Shown in pieces: positions 34,327 to 44,992 of a DNA stretch of 64,000 nucleotides (positions are counted from its first letter, which is position 1; each line of letters starts with the position of its first letter). The DNA is from Phaeosaccion multiseriatum. Lineage: Eukaryota > Ochrophyta, other classes. The translations under genes and the position numbers were made by a program. Location: assembly GCA_965112735.1 (NCBI GenBank), contig OZ218953.1:4030001-4094000 (forward strand). Direction: 5' to 3'. A model generated the notes under the pieces. It was not told the origin of the DNA. It searched no databases and saw nothing but the letters and a program-made list of their open reading frames with translations.

Positions 34327-37300
34327 TCACATGCTGCTGCTGCGGCGTCGCCTCCCTTCGCCTTCGCTCTCCACGTCCACTTCTGATGTAGGCCCACCAC
34401 CTAGGTAGTCCTTCGCCTGCTGCTGCTGCTGCTGCTGTTGCTGCTGCAGTCCCTTCTTCCTGCCGCTGCGGCCCGCTCCAGCACCACCACCGCCGCGACC
34501 AGAGGTCCCTCCTCCCGCCGCAAAGAGCGACCGCTCGGCTCGCTCCTTCTTCTCGTAGCAGACAAGGGTGTCCCCGGGCTCGAAGTCGCTGAAGTCGGGC
34601 AGACTCAAGCCGCCCTCCTGTCCCTTCTTGAGCTCCGCCACGCTGTCCTTAAAGTGCCTCATGCTCACGGCGTTCTCGCAGTCCACCACCACCGCTCCCT
34701 TTCGCTCCACTCTGAAGCGCTTGCCCTGCGGTGGTGGGGGGAGTCACATGCAGGCAGGCAGGAAGGGAGGGACAGAGGGACAGAGGGGGAGGAAAAGGGA
34801 CGTCAGTGGCTCGTCACGCATGACACCAATTGAAGCTCCCTCCGTGCAAATGTTCGAACAACAGTCAGTACGAGAGTAAACCTTACGCAAGTACTTGACA
34901 GCCCTCGCGGGGCCCTGCCTACTCCTTCCTAACGGACCCCGACAGGACAGGACAGGACAGGCTGTAGCTCACCTGCAGCAGCTTCCCGTCCGTAATGACA
35001 AAGCCGGCGATCTTGACCTTGCGACTGGTACCTGCGTTCCAGTCAAATAGCTCCTTCACCTCCGCCTTGCCTAGCACCTCGTCCTCGTACTGAGGCGGGA
35101 GTTTGGCAGTGAGCAGCTCCACCATCCGATCCAAGAAGCGGTAAATCACATCGAATTCCAACACCTCTACGCCGGCCCTCTTGGCTGCGGCACGCACACT
35201 TGCCCCTGCGTGTGTGTGTGTGTGTGTGGGGGGGGGGGGGGGGACAGGGCCGACTTTACAACAAGGGCGGGACTTGGTCTCGGTCAGAGAGGGGCAGGAA
35301 CTGCATGGTCATGGCCCAGTATGACCGGGGGCAGCAGGGCGGGTCCCCCTCTTCTCCGGACCCCACGTCTCGCTTTGGCCCATCCCATCTCACCCCATGC
35401 TCAGTCTGATGTGTGAAAAAGGAACGCATACACGCATTTCGACAAGCTCGTCACCTACCCCACCCACCTCCTTTCCCGACGTTGAAGGCGAAAATCGGCG
35501 CTCCTCCCGCTGTCTCTGCGGCAAGCACATCGGCAGAAGTGACTTCACCCACGCCCTTGCTCACGATGTTGGGGAAGACCTGGGGGCAGGGGACGAATAG
35601 AGCTCGAGGTATTAGCCTTGGCGAAGATTGATAGATACATCGACGCATCGGAGGTCAGCAAGTCGACGTCCTCTGCCGGCCTGACTAAATTCATGGTTCG
35701 CCTCCCCGAGAGAGAGAGAGAGAGAGGAGGTGGGGGGGGCGAGCGCGCTGTTCGTGCCGACGGAGATGCTTCGCACCTGGTCCGTAGGGAGTCCGCTAAG
35801 CACCTCCTCCATGGCCGCCAAAACACCGAGCCCATCCGCCTTGAACACAACATTGTATGCCACAGGCTTGCCCTCCAGAGGGCCTCCCAAGCCCCCCTCT
35901 GCCGCCCTTTGCTGCTCCAGCTTCTCCGCTGCGGTGATCTCTTTCATCACAACCTCGGCCTTCTTGACTCGACGGTGGTAGGGAATCCATACATCGGGGT
36001 CCTGCGCACCCACTTTTCTCGACCACTGGTCCTTTTGTCTGGCTCTGTGGGGTTGTGTGAATCAATCGATCCCACGCGGGGGGGGGGGCGTGTGTGCGTG
36101 TGTGTGGGTGTGAGAAGAGAGGCTTGCGTAATAGGAGGAGGCGTGGCAGAGGCACAGGTCATCCAAGAAGGGGGCGCAAACGAGGAAGGGGGGTGGAACC
36201 TTGTTTCTCTGCTCGGCAAACGAAACTGCAAAACCCCAACTTACTTCTCCTCTTGGACATTCTGCTCCAGATCTGTCTCCAGAGCCTCGAGCATCTTCCT
36301 CTGGCGTGCCTGTGCAATGGCCTTGGCCTTTGACTCGCTCTCCACCACGATGATGTCGTCTCCGGCGGCGGGCAGCCCACTCAGGCCCATGATGCGCACG
36401 GGCTCGCTCACAGAGGCCTTCTTCATCACCTGGGAAGGAAAGGGAAGGGAGGGGGTGAGTGGGCTAAGCGGCCTTCCTTCCTGTGGGTCGTACAATCAAT
36501 ACGCCGTACACGCACGCACACACGCACACACGCACCTGTCCCTCCGAGGACATCATCCTCTTAATCTTGCCGTACTGCTGCCCCACCACCACGGCGTCCC
36601 CCGTCTTGAAGGTGCCCCAGCTCACCAACGCATCCGCCACATTACCAAGCCCCTTGACGTTACACACGTCGAGCACCACGGCCTCTCCTCGGGCTTTCGC
36701 GTCGGCGTGTAGCTCCATGACGTCGGCCATGAGCAAGACGGTCTCCACGAGGTCCTCGATACCCTCCCCTGTGAGTCCTGACACGGGTACCATGGGCACC
36801 TCGCCTTTGAACAGCTCCGTCACCACCCCGTGCTCCAAGAGCTGTGTGTGTGTAGTGTAATGGGAGGTCGTGGTTCGTACCAACAAAAGACAGACAAGCA
36901 ACAGAAGAACAAAGGCGCCCTCAGAGAAATTCTTGCAATGACAAATGAGTTGTAAGACCCCTCCATTTGCCGGCCTGAGTCTGCAGGACAAGAGCAACTT
37001 GACATGGGTAGGGTTGCAAAGTCCATAGTGCAGCACACGCTTTGTAAGAGTCACTCACCTCCAAGCCAACCCTCTCCTTGACCTCTTCCACATCGATACC
37101 GGGCTTGTCCACCTGAGGGGGAAGATGAAGAGGGGGGGTGGGGCCATAATGAGATTACGGAGATAGGCCACAGGCCGCAAAGAGACGCAAAAGTATTGTG
37201 ATGGGACAAGCCCAAGACGTCTGCCGTCTCCGATGGAGAACGCCCAGGTACACAGAGAGAGAGAGGGAGGGAGGCACATTTGCCGTCATCCAGCGAGCCC

Positions 37301-40300
37301 CCCTCCCCACTCCCTGCTTCTGTGATGTTGCTGTCTCCCCTTCCCTCCCCTACCTTGGTGAGCGCCACGACGATTTGGATGCTGGGCTGATCGCGGAGCA
37401 TCTTGAGTATCTCCTCCGTCTGCGTGCTCAATCCGTCGTCGGCGGCCACCACCAGCACCACTATGTCAGTGAGGCGAGCGCTCCCCTGCCGCATGGCTGC
37501 AAAGGCGGCATGTCCGGGAGTGTCGAAGAAGGTAACCCCCCCAGTACGCTCCGCCACCGCCACTTTGAAGGCGCCCAAGCGCTGTGCAAGCAAACGGGGT
37601 GAGGGATGTGTGTGAGAAAGAGAGAGAGTGAAGCGGAGGGGGAAGGAGGAGAAAGTGACAGACAGACAGACAGACAGAGAAGGGGCCACACAAGAGCCCC
37701 TGCTCTCGACAATCGCGCCTCCCCTCCCCTCCTGCCGAGTGCCCTGCTCTATACCTGTGTGATGCCCGCTGCCTCCTTGGCTGCCGTGTTGGTGTTGCGC
37801 AGCTTGTCCAGGAGCGTCGTCTTGCCGTGGTCCACATGCCCCATCACGCTCACAACTGGTGGTCGAAGGGGTAGATTCAGATAGTCCTCCTTGTCCTTGG
37901 CGTCCATCTGAGCAAGAGTCTGGTCGACTGCTTCTCTTGGTGCGGGGGCATTCGCAATTTGAGTCGTAGCAGCAGCAGCAGCATCCTGCTGATGCTTCCC
38001 TGTCTGTGCCTTCTCCTCCTGCTCCCGCTGCTCCTGCGGAAGCGACAAGGGTGTGCGCTTGACATCAAGGTCCTCTGGGACTTGCTCCTGCGTCACCTTG
38101 AGGCCGAGCTCCATGCAGAGCACCATCGCGGTGTCCTCATCTACCATGGTCCGCTTATGGTTCGCCCGGAAGCCTAGGGGTATGGGAGACAGCGAGAGAA
38201 AGATAAGGATAGGATGGGCCCCGCCGAAGGAAAAAGCGTTGGGCATACGCCACCATCCACCCACCGCCCAACACTAAACTGAAACACTCTCTCCAGATAC
38301 ACTCACCCAGTCCCCGGAGCTTCCTGGTTACTTGGTCAATCGTCTTGCTTGTCAGGGCGGCAATCTCGTTGACCTGCAGCGCCCGTCTCGGCAGCTCAAC
38401 CTCCTGCGGACCCTGGTTGGTGCCCCTCTGCTCGTTTCTCTTGTCTCTCTTTACCACTGCCGCCCGCTTCTGCAAGTCTCTTCGCGACCGCGGCGCCCGA
38501 TACTCGCGTCGGCCATCCTCCTTATCCCCAGCGCTGCCGCTCAAGGTGCCCTCCTCCGTTCCTGCTACTCCTCTGTCCGCCGGCTGCCACACTTGAGGCC
38601 CTAACGGTCGTGCCTCCCGCTGACGGAAGCTCGACAGTATTCCCCTCCTTTCGTCCTCCACGCGCCCCCCCATCGACAGGATTCCCCTCCTTCTTTCGTC
38701 CTCCACGCCCCCCTCCTCTGTCTTCCTCGACTGAGCTGACTTGCCCATGCCGGGGATATCTATCCACTGCTGCCACTCCTCTGCTGACAGTTCAAGGTCA
38801 TCCTCCCGCCGGGTCTGCTATGGTCACAAGAAGGGGAGGGGGGCAGAGGGGTCAGTTAACACACCTTCAAACGAAACCCGACCAAGACCAAAGTCGACCC
38901 AGCATGAGACAAAGACAAGAAGGACGAGGTTCGAGGCTCTCCAACGTCCAACGAGAAACACACACACGTCTTACTTTGCTCCTCCTTTCGCGAGGTGAGT
39001 CTTGCCTCCTTCCTGCAAGGCCTTCAAAAGGGAGAGAAGAGGGCAAGGGGCAGTGCGAGTCAAATCACAGACACGTGTTTGTAGATACCTGCCCGCTGGT
39101 CCCTCGTGCCCTCGGGAGTTATACACACTTACCTTTATCTTTTCGGCCCTTGCCTTCTCCCATCCTCAGTGCATCCATAACGCGCGCCAGCCTCTGTTCC
39201 TCCTCCTTCGTCGGTGCCTCTTCTTTCTGGTTCCGACGGGCAGACGCATCGAGAGGAGCAGCAGCCTCAGCCTCGCGTCTTTGTGGCTGTGGCTGTGCCT
39301 CCCGCCCCGGCTCCGGCCACTCGCGTGCTTGTGCGGCTCTCTGCGGCGGCCGTGCCCCGTTGAGAGTGTCGTGGAACGCCAGGTTATCCTCGCTGCGAAA
39401 GCCCAGCCTCAAAGCCGAAGCCTTCTTCTCACCCCACTCCGCTCGCGGAGGTATCAGCGCTTCCAACCTCGCCGCCATCTCAGAGATATTGGGTCCCTTG
39501 GGCTTCTGGACCGCCCTCCTGCTCGTCCTAACCCTTGCAGCAGCAGCAGCAGCGAGAGTCTTGGCGTCTGCTTGATCGTCTTCCTTCCCGCTCAACCCCA
39601 CCACCGCCCTGGGGACGAGTGCTCGCTTCTTGCCCGCTCTGTGCTGTAAGGGCGCTTCTTCCTTCCTCTTGTTGGCTTCCTCTTCCTTGGCCCTTCTCTG
39701 TGCCAGTGCGTTCTTGGCACTCATGTGCGCCACGAGTCGGGCCTCAACTGCACCATCCTTCTTTGCCTCTGCCTTCATTGTAGGCCCTCCCTCCGCCTTC
39801 ATTGTAAGCTCCACGTGCTTTGTCTGTTGGGATGCCGCCTCGGCGCGCTGGATCCGCAATTGCTGCTGCTGCTGCTCCTGCTGCTGTTGTTGCTGCTGCT
39901 GCTGCTGCCGCCGCCGCTGCTGCTGCTGCTGCTGCTGCTGCTGCCGCTGCTGTTGCTGCTCCCGCTGCTCCTGTTGCCGCTGCCTAATCACCGTCTGCCT
40001 TGCTTCCTCCGCCGCCACCGCCCTCGCCTGTTCTGCCTTCTTCCTCGCCTGATGTTGCTCCCGTCGAGCGTGAGCCATCGCGAGGGCCTCTTGACGAGCC
40101 GCTTCCTGCTTGGCCTTGACTACATTCTGCGTCCACTCCGCGGGGGGCGGCACTAAGCCCCTGATGCCAGACGCCCTATCCCGGAGCTGCTGTGCGCGCG
40201 CAGCCCTTCTCTCCTCCTCCTCCACCTTTCTTTCCTCAAGCAAAGCCTTTCTTCGATCTTGTTCCAAGGCACGTGCACTGTCCGCGGCAGAGTCCCGATG

Positions 40301-40506
40301 ATAAAGGCTGGGACCAAAGTGTCTGCCGAGCTGCCCATCCTCCACAGGGCGGCGGCCCATCTCTTTGTAATCAGACATCCCCTTCCTCCTCGCCCAGTCC
40401 TGCTGCTGCTGGTGGTGGTGGTCCTGGCCCATCCCGCTATGGCGACCGCTGCTCTGCTGCGGCACCTGGGCTGTGCTCGCCGGGCTCATCTGCTGTGGCT
40501 GAGCAC

Positions 40507-40537
<31 letters not shown>

Positions 40538-42292
40538 GTGCTGGTGCTGCTGCTGCTGGCCCATCCCGCTATGGCGACCGCTGCTCTGCTGCGGCACCTG
40601 GGCTGTGCTCGCCGGGCTCGTCTGCTGTGGTTGAGCACGCTGCTGCTGGTGCTGGTGCTGGCGCTGCTGGTGCTGCTGGTGCTGCTGCTGCTGCTGGCCC
40701 ATCCCGCTTTGGCGACCGCTGCTCTGCTGTGGCACCTGGGCTATGCTCGCCGGGCTCATCTGCTGTGGCTGCTGCTGCTGCTGCTGCTGTTGGCCCATCC
40801 CGCTTTGGCGACCGCTGCTCTGCTGTGGCACCTGGGCTGTGCTCGCCGGGCTCGTCTGCTGTGGCTGAGCACCAGGCACGCGTGGCCACTTGCCCCCCTC
40901 CACAACCTGGGCTCTGACCTGCGAATTGAAATCCGCGCGACTTGTGGGGGCAGGCGCGTCCTCCACGGCTTGGACAGCATGGGAACGAGCAGCCGGGGCA
41001 GGGGCAGGGGGGACAGCAGGGGGGACAGCAGGGGCAGGGGCGACAGCAGCAGCCGGAGTACCAGATGCAGCGACACTCTCGAAAGCGGCGTCGTGCTGAG
41101 TATGAGCTGCACTGCTGCGTGCGGGCTCGGACCTCGCTGCTGTTGCTGCGGAGCCGAGTAGCTCTTCCTCCGCTGCTTCTGCTGCTGCTGTGACTGCTGG
41201 TCTCCCCTCCTCTACGGTGCCTTGGGCAGCAGTAGCCATCGCAGGCGTGCTGTGTTCGGCAACGATTTGGGGAGCCACGTCCCCCGCTGGTGGTTGCTGT
41301 TGAGGAGGGGTCTGAAGGGGGGAGTCCTTTGTCTTGTTCTTCGACGAAGCTCCCAAGATGCCCAATGTGTCCCAATTCACTTTCTCACTCTGAGGGGCAG
41401 TCTCACCGTTGAGCGCACTGTTGATGATAGTCTTGCTCTTGCTCTTGCTCTTCTTCGTCTTGTTCTTCTTTTTCTGCTGCTGCTGCTGCTGCTCCTCGTG
41501 CGGCTGTTTTTTGGGCCTTTGTAGCTGCATATCCTGCTGCCACAACGCTTCCCTCGATACCACAAAGGGTTGCGGACCGGTTTGATACGACACCATGGGG
41601 GGGGCAATCCTGGCCAGGGCCGCCTTTGCAGTCGCTTCCGGCAAGGGAGGTGGTGTGGACGCGTTTTTGTTCCCTCTATGAGACGATGTGGTGCCCTCCG
41701 CGCCTGCTCCCGTTGTGCCCAATCCGAACACGCTTCGCCACATTGTGGTCAAGATGCCCTCATTTTCGCTTGCGGCACGTGTGGCAGTGGTCACGAGGGG
41801 AACCTCTGTACTTGGGCCCTCCTTGCTGTCGCTTTTCACGCTCTCGGCCGCTTGCTGCTGCTCGCGAGGATTAATGAGTAAGCTGGGGCTTGATTTCGTT
41901 CCCTTGTCCAGCTCCTGTAGGTATTGCTGCCTCGTGAGGGTGCGTGGCTTACTGCTACTGGTTGCCCAAAACGCACGCCGAGAGCCGATGCGGCTACCAC
42001 AACTGCTCCTCCTGCCCGGGCTGCGTGAGACGGGGCTCCTTCTCCTCGCACCGCTGCTGCTTCTCACGCAGCTCTTGTCGACGGCAGCCGCAAAAGACAA
42101 GTCTCCTCTGGCTACTGGAGCTGCCGTCGTGGAGGCTGTACCATCTTCAACAATGTGCCGCAGCCTCTTGGTACTCGTAGCATGGCTTCGCCAGCCCACC
42201 TTCCCTGCGAGGAGGCGGCGGCCCTGGATACTGGTGCCAGAGCCGTAGCCACTCGCTACCGCTCGACACACCACCTGCCATGGAGACCGCAT
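34327..42292 (-). CDS. Organellar translation initiation factor IF-2 with very long N-terminal extension
   Basis: Twelve exons join in phase: 42292-39133, 39012-38975, 38817-38307, 38173-37755, 37581-37354, 37112-37059, 36841-36536, 36429-36245, 36044-35777, 35579-35468, 35205-34973 and 34725-34327; 1970 aa. IF-2 is the GTPase that brings initiator tRNA to bacterial-type ribosomes. The start [19 protein letters not shown] and its Arg-rich follow-up suggest a mitochondrial leader. The 1053-residue exon 1 is low complexity (Q, A, K, E) and has four copies of a [15 protein letters not shown] unit. Then come IF2_N ([20 protein letters not shown]), the G domain ([37 protein letters not shown]), domain II, domain III ([19 protein letters not shown]) and domain IV ([19 protein letters not shown]). 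A C-terminal tail adds polyQ and RRRRSSSM. A plastid location cannot be excluded. Confidence 0.92.
40420..40870 (-). repeat. Four imperfect repeats in the IF-2 N-terminal region
   Basis: Four copies of a unit encoding Q(T/M)SPAS(T/I)[10 protein letters not shown] followed by (Q/H)SGMGQ, separated by Gln/His runs of different length. DNA identity is high, including the segment TGGCGACCGCTGCTCTGCTG on the plus strand. The copies probably arose by recent unequal exchange between CAG/CTG tracts. Confidence 0.9.
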
Positions 42293-43021
42293 GATGAGTG
42301 CTACCGCTGGAGCTGCTACCCTGCGAACCACCCGCAGCTGCGGCACTCAGTCGGTGCCTCAGGGCTTTGTGTGTTTCATCGATCTTTGGATGGCGGAGTT
42401 TCGATGGCTTCTGCCCATATGCCTGTTTGTAATCCTAAAAGTAAAATTATTGGCCGCTCATTCAGCCGCCTCGCCGCGGGGCCGCGGGTGCGTGCATGGG
42501 GCTGAGGAGGGGAAGAATCACAAATAGGCCCCAAGGAGGTTCACCACCCCCCCCTCCACCGAGGGCAGCTACGCGGTCGAGTGGGGGGACGCGTGCTCAC
42601 GCTCTGCGGAGTCCTCGATGGGGAGATCCACTCCCGTTCCCACCCATAAAAGGTAATATCGTACTTGTGTTATTTGTAGGTACGTTTCTTTCTTACAGTG
42701 AGAGGCAGGCATACGAAGTACTTATGCCCGCAGTCCCGCAGTGCTCAATCGATGTCTGCGCCCCCCCCCTCTAGTGACGCCTGAACACTTTGCCTCTATT
42801 ATAAATACCTCCCACCCGCACAGCGAAAGCAGCGCAGCGCAAGAGAAGCCAATCGCTGCTTGCTCACTCGTCGCGAGCTTCGACCGCCTGCTTCGGCTGC
42901 TGCTCCGTTTGCCACCGTCTGTAGGTCGGAGTGGAGTACCTAAATGCGATGCTTCCCCGCTGCAGAAGATGGTGGAATGCAGGTGTCTCGCTTCGCTTAC
43001 TCATATCCGTGGACAACCAAC
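42293..43021. other. Upstream region of IF-2 and 3' region of the DUF1279 gene
   Basis: 729 bp. It should hold the IF-2 promoter and 5' UTR and the DUF1279 3' UTR. C runs at 42543-42556 and 42761-42770 are visible. No further gene, RNA or repeat is recognised. Confidence 0.45.
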
Positions 43022-43621
43022 CTAGTCCTCCGACGGAGTCTCCTCCCTCCCAATCCATTTTGCCACCACGGGGGTCAGGGCCACTGTCGGTGGGAAGCGG
43101 ATTGGGGAGGCTGCCTTGTGAGCCGCATAGGCCACGGCAAAAGTACCCACCTTTTCTGACGTGTTGGTGGCAGAGATGCCCACCTTTGAGAGCAACGCCG
43201 AAATGTCGATACCATTGTCCACCAGCAGGTAGCAGATGCTGAAGCTCACCAAAGCAAAGCTGATGCTGGTGACAAGGTATGCGCTACCGTATCGCTTCAG
43301 AAGCTCCTTGGCCTGCCCCCCGCTGCCCTTCTTGCCGTCCTTCAGTGCCTTGAAGAGCCCCACCTCCAGCCCGTACTTTTTTGTCGTCTCGTCAAGGTCC
43401 TCATTGTCACCCTTGGCCGCCAAGCGCACCCCTGTCGCAAATCCGCTACCACAGCTCGTCCTCTGGCTGCTGCTTCGCTCCCCCCTCAGCTGCTGTTGCT
43501 TCAGGGCTTGAGTTTGTGGGAGAGGGCAAGGAGGAGGAGCAGCAGCAGGGCACATGAATGCCGTGCATGCACCCAGCAGGCATACGAATACCCCAAGCCA
43601 GCAGCACCGCGCCAGAGCCAT
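43022..43621 (-). CDS. DUF1279 (FAM210-like) membrane protein, plastid-targeted
   Basis: Single exon, 199 aa. The start ATG at 43621 gives MALARCCWLGVFVCLLGACT, a signal peptide, followed by AFMCPAAAPPP, matching the cleavage-site Phe (A-x-A-F type) of heterokont plastid proteins. The mature part has LLKRYGSAYLVTSISFALVS, one hydrophobic helix (SFSICYLLVDNGIDI), and the conserved YAAHKAASPIRFPPTVALTP, the AxHKaxxPxRxxxTvalTP signature of DUF1279/FAM210. Family members are single-pass organelle membrane proteins of unclear biochemical role; FAM210A and B act in animal mitochondria, and algal and plant forms are often plastid proteins. The gene lies divergent from Spg1 with 345 bp between starts. 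An alternative upstream GTG start would spoil the signal peptide. Confidence 0.85.
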   Translation of the reverse strand: MALARCCWLGVFVCLLGACTAFMCPAAAPPPCPLPQTQALKQQQLRGERSSSQRTSCGSGFATGVRLAAKGDNEDLDETTKKYGLEVGLFKALKDGKKGSGGQAKELLKRYGSAYLVTSISFALVSFSICYLLVDNGIDISALLSKVGISATNTSEKVGTFAVAYAAHKAASPIRFPPTVALTPVVAKWIGREETPSED

Positions 43622-43966
43622 TGGTGCAAACTTTATCCTACACTCGTTGTTGGGAGAATGCCAGGGCGAGGCGGAGTGTGGATATCCTGGCAAGAGAGCA
43701 GAAGGACAAGGGTTTGTTTTTGAAGGGGTTGGAAAAAAAAAGCGTGAATTCCAGCTCGTGGGCCTCGCTCAATTTCCATTTGCTTAATACCACCACGACG
43801 CTCTCTCCGCTCTCTATTGATCCAAGTCCAAGCAAGGCCGTTAGGAAGAGAGGGGCCCCGGCGATGCGTGGATGAATAATAAGCAGGGTGCTGGATAATT
43901 TTGGAAAGGCTTTTGAGGGTTTTTCGGCGGCTGTCGGCACCCCGAGCGACCGCCCGACCGCCAGCC
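43622..43966. promoter_or_regulatory. Divergent upstream region, DUF1279 / Spg1
   Basis: 345 bp between start codons, with an A-run at 43732-43741. It is the likely shared promoter region; no motif is recognised. The Spg1 ATG sits in CCAGCCATGTC, a fair Kozak-like context. Confidence 0.35.
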
Positions 43967-44992
43967 ATGTCTGCCATGACGGAGGAGAAGAGAGGCGGCG
44001 CCGCAGGGGAGGCGAGTCGCAATAACGTCGTCGTGAAGGTGGGGATGGTGGGAGACGCGCAGGTGGGAAAGACGACGCTGATGGTCAAGTATGTGGAGAA
44101 CAAATTCGACGAGGAGTACATTATGACCCTCGGAGTTAACTTTATGGAAAAGACGATTACGCTGCGCAAGACCGAAATCACCTTTAGCATCTGGGACCTC
44201 GGAGGTAGGCAAGTAGGAGGGGGAGGCAGGCAACCTATTGAGGGAACACTGGCTCACATTCCTTCTCTTTTCAGGCCAACGCGAGTTCCTGTCCATGCTG
44301 CCGCTCGTGTGCAACGATGCTGTTGCCATCTTCTTCATGTTCGACTTGAGCAGAAAGAGCACCCTGGCCTCGGTCAAGGAGTGGTACCGACAGGTTGGTG
44401 GGGTGGGGTGGTCTTGTCTCTCGTGCTGGCAGCAACGCAAAACCAGCCCTGATGATGATATATTCCGCTCTCCTCGCTCCCGGCCTCCCGCACAGGTACG
44501 CGGACTGAATCGCAGCGCCAATGCGTTTCTCGTGGGAACCAAGTACGACGTGTACATGGGGCTGCCAGCAGAGGAGCAGGCCGACATTGAGAAGCAGGCC
44601 AAGAAGTTTGCCAGGGCCATGCACGCGCCGCTCATCTTCACCTCCGCCAGCCACAGCATCAACGTGCAGAAGATGTTCAAAGTCGTGCTCAGTAAGGTGC
44701 GTTGTGTTTTCTGCCAGAGGCGACTTGTTCTTCAAAGTCCAATGACTGTGTGTGTGTGTGTCTCTCTCTCTCTCTCTCTCTCTCCTCTCAGGTGTTCGAT
44801 TTGAGGTGCAACTTGGAGCAAATTCAGGGGCCAGGCGAGCCTTTGCTCATCTTTGTCGACACAAAGGCAGAGGGCAAGACCAGGGAGGAAGGAGGGCCAC
44901 CACAGCAGCAGCAGAGGGATGGCAGGGAGAGTCGGGACGCAGGCAGCAGCAGGGCGGCACATAAGAGTCCACCTCCCTCCCAGCTCGCGTGA
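43967..44992 (+). CDS. SPG1: Septum-promoting small GTPase Spg1/Tem1
   Basis: Exons 43967-44204, 44275-44393, 44496-44696 and 44792-44992 join in phase to 252 aa. The core is strikingly conserved: P-loop [52 protein letters not shown] (DLGGQ instead of the Ras DTAGQ, a hallmark of Spg1/Tem1), [16 protein letters not shown]4 VGTKYD, and [20 protein letters not shown] near the end. Spg1/Tem1 controls the septation initiation/mitotic exit cascade in fungi; homologues occur in algae and plants, where SGP GTPases partner MAP4-like kinases. The C-terminal 45 residues are charged and Q-rich with no prenylation Cys, as in other Spg1 proteins. Confidence 0.93.

Noticed and set aside
35612-35853. A continuation of IF-2 reading [19 protein letters not shown]
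   Set aside because: Protein-like, but no donor/acceptor pair keeps phase, whereas joining 35777 directly to 35579 restores the conserved [16 protein letters not shown] block; the segment is intronic.
40192-41161. Plus-strand Leu/Ala-rich frames of up to 300 residues
   Set aside because: Antisense of the CAG-rich IF-2 exon 1; CTG repeats keep these frames open.
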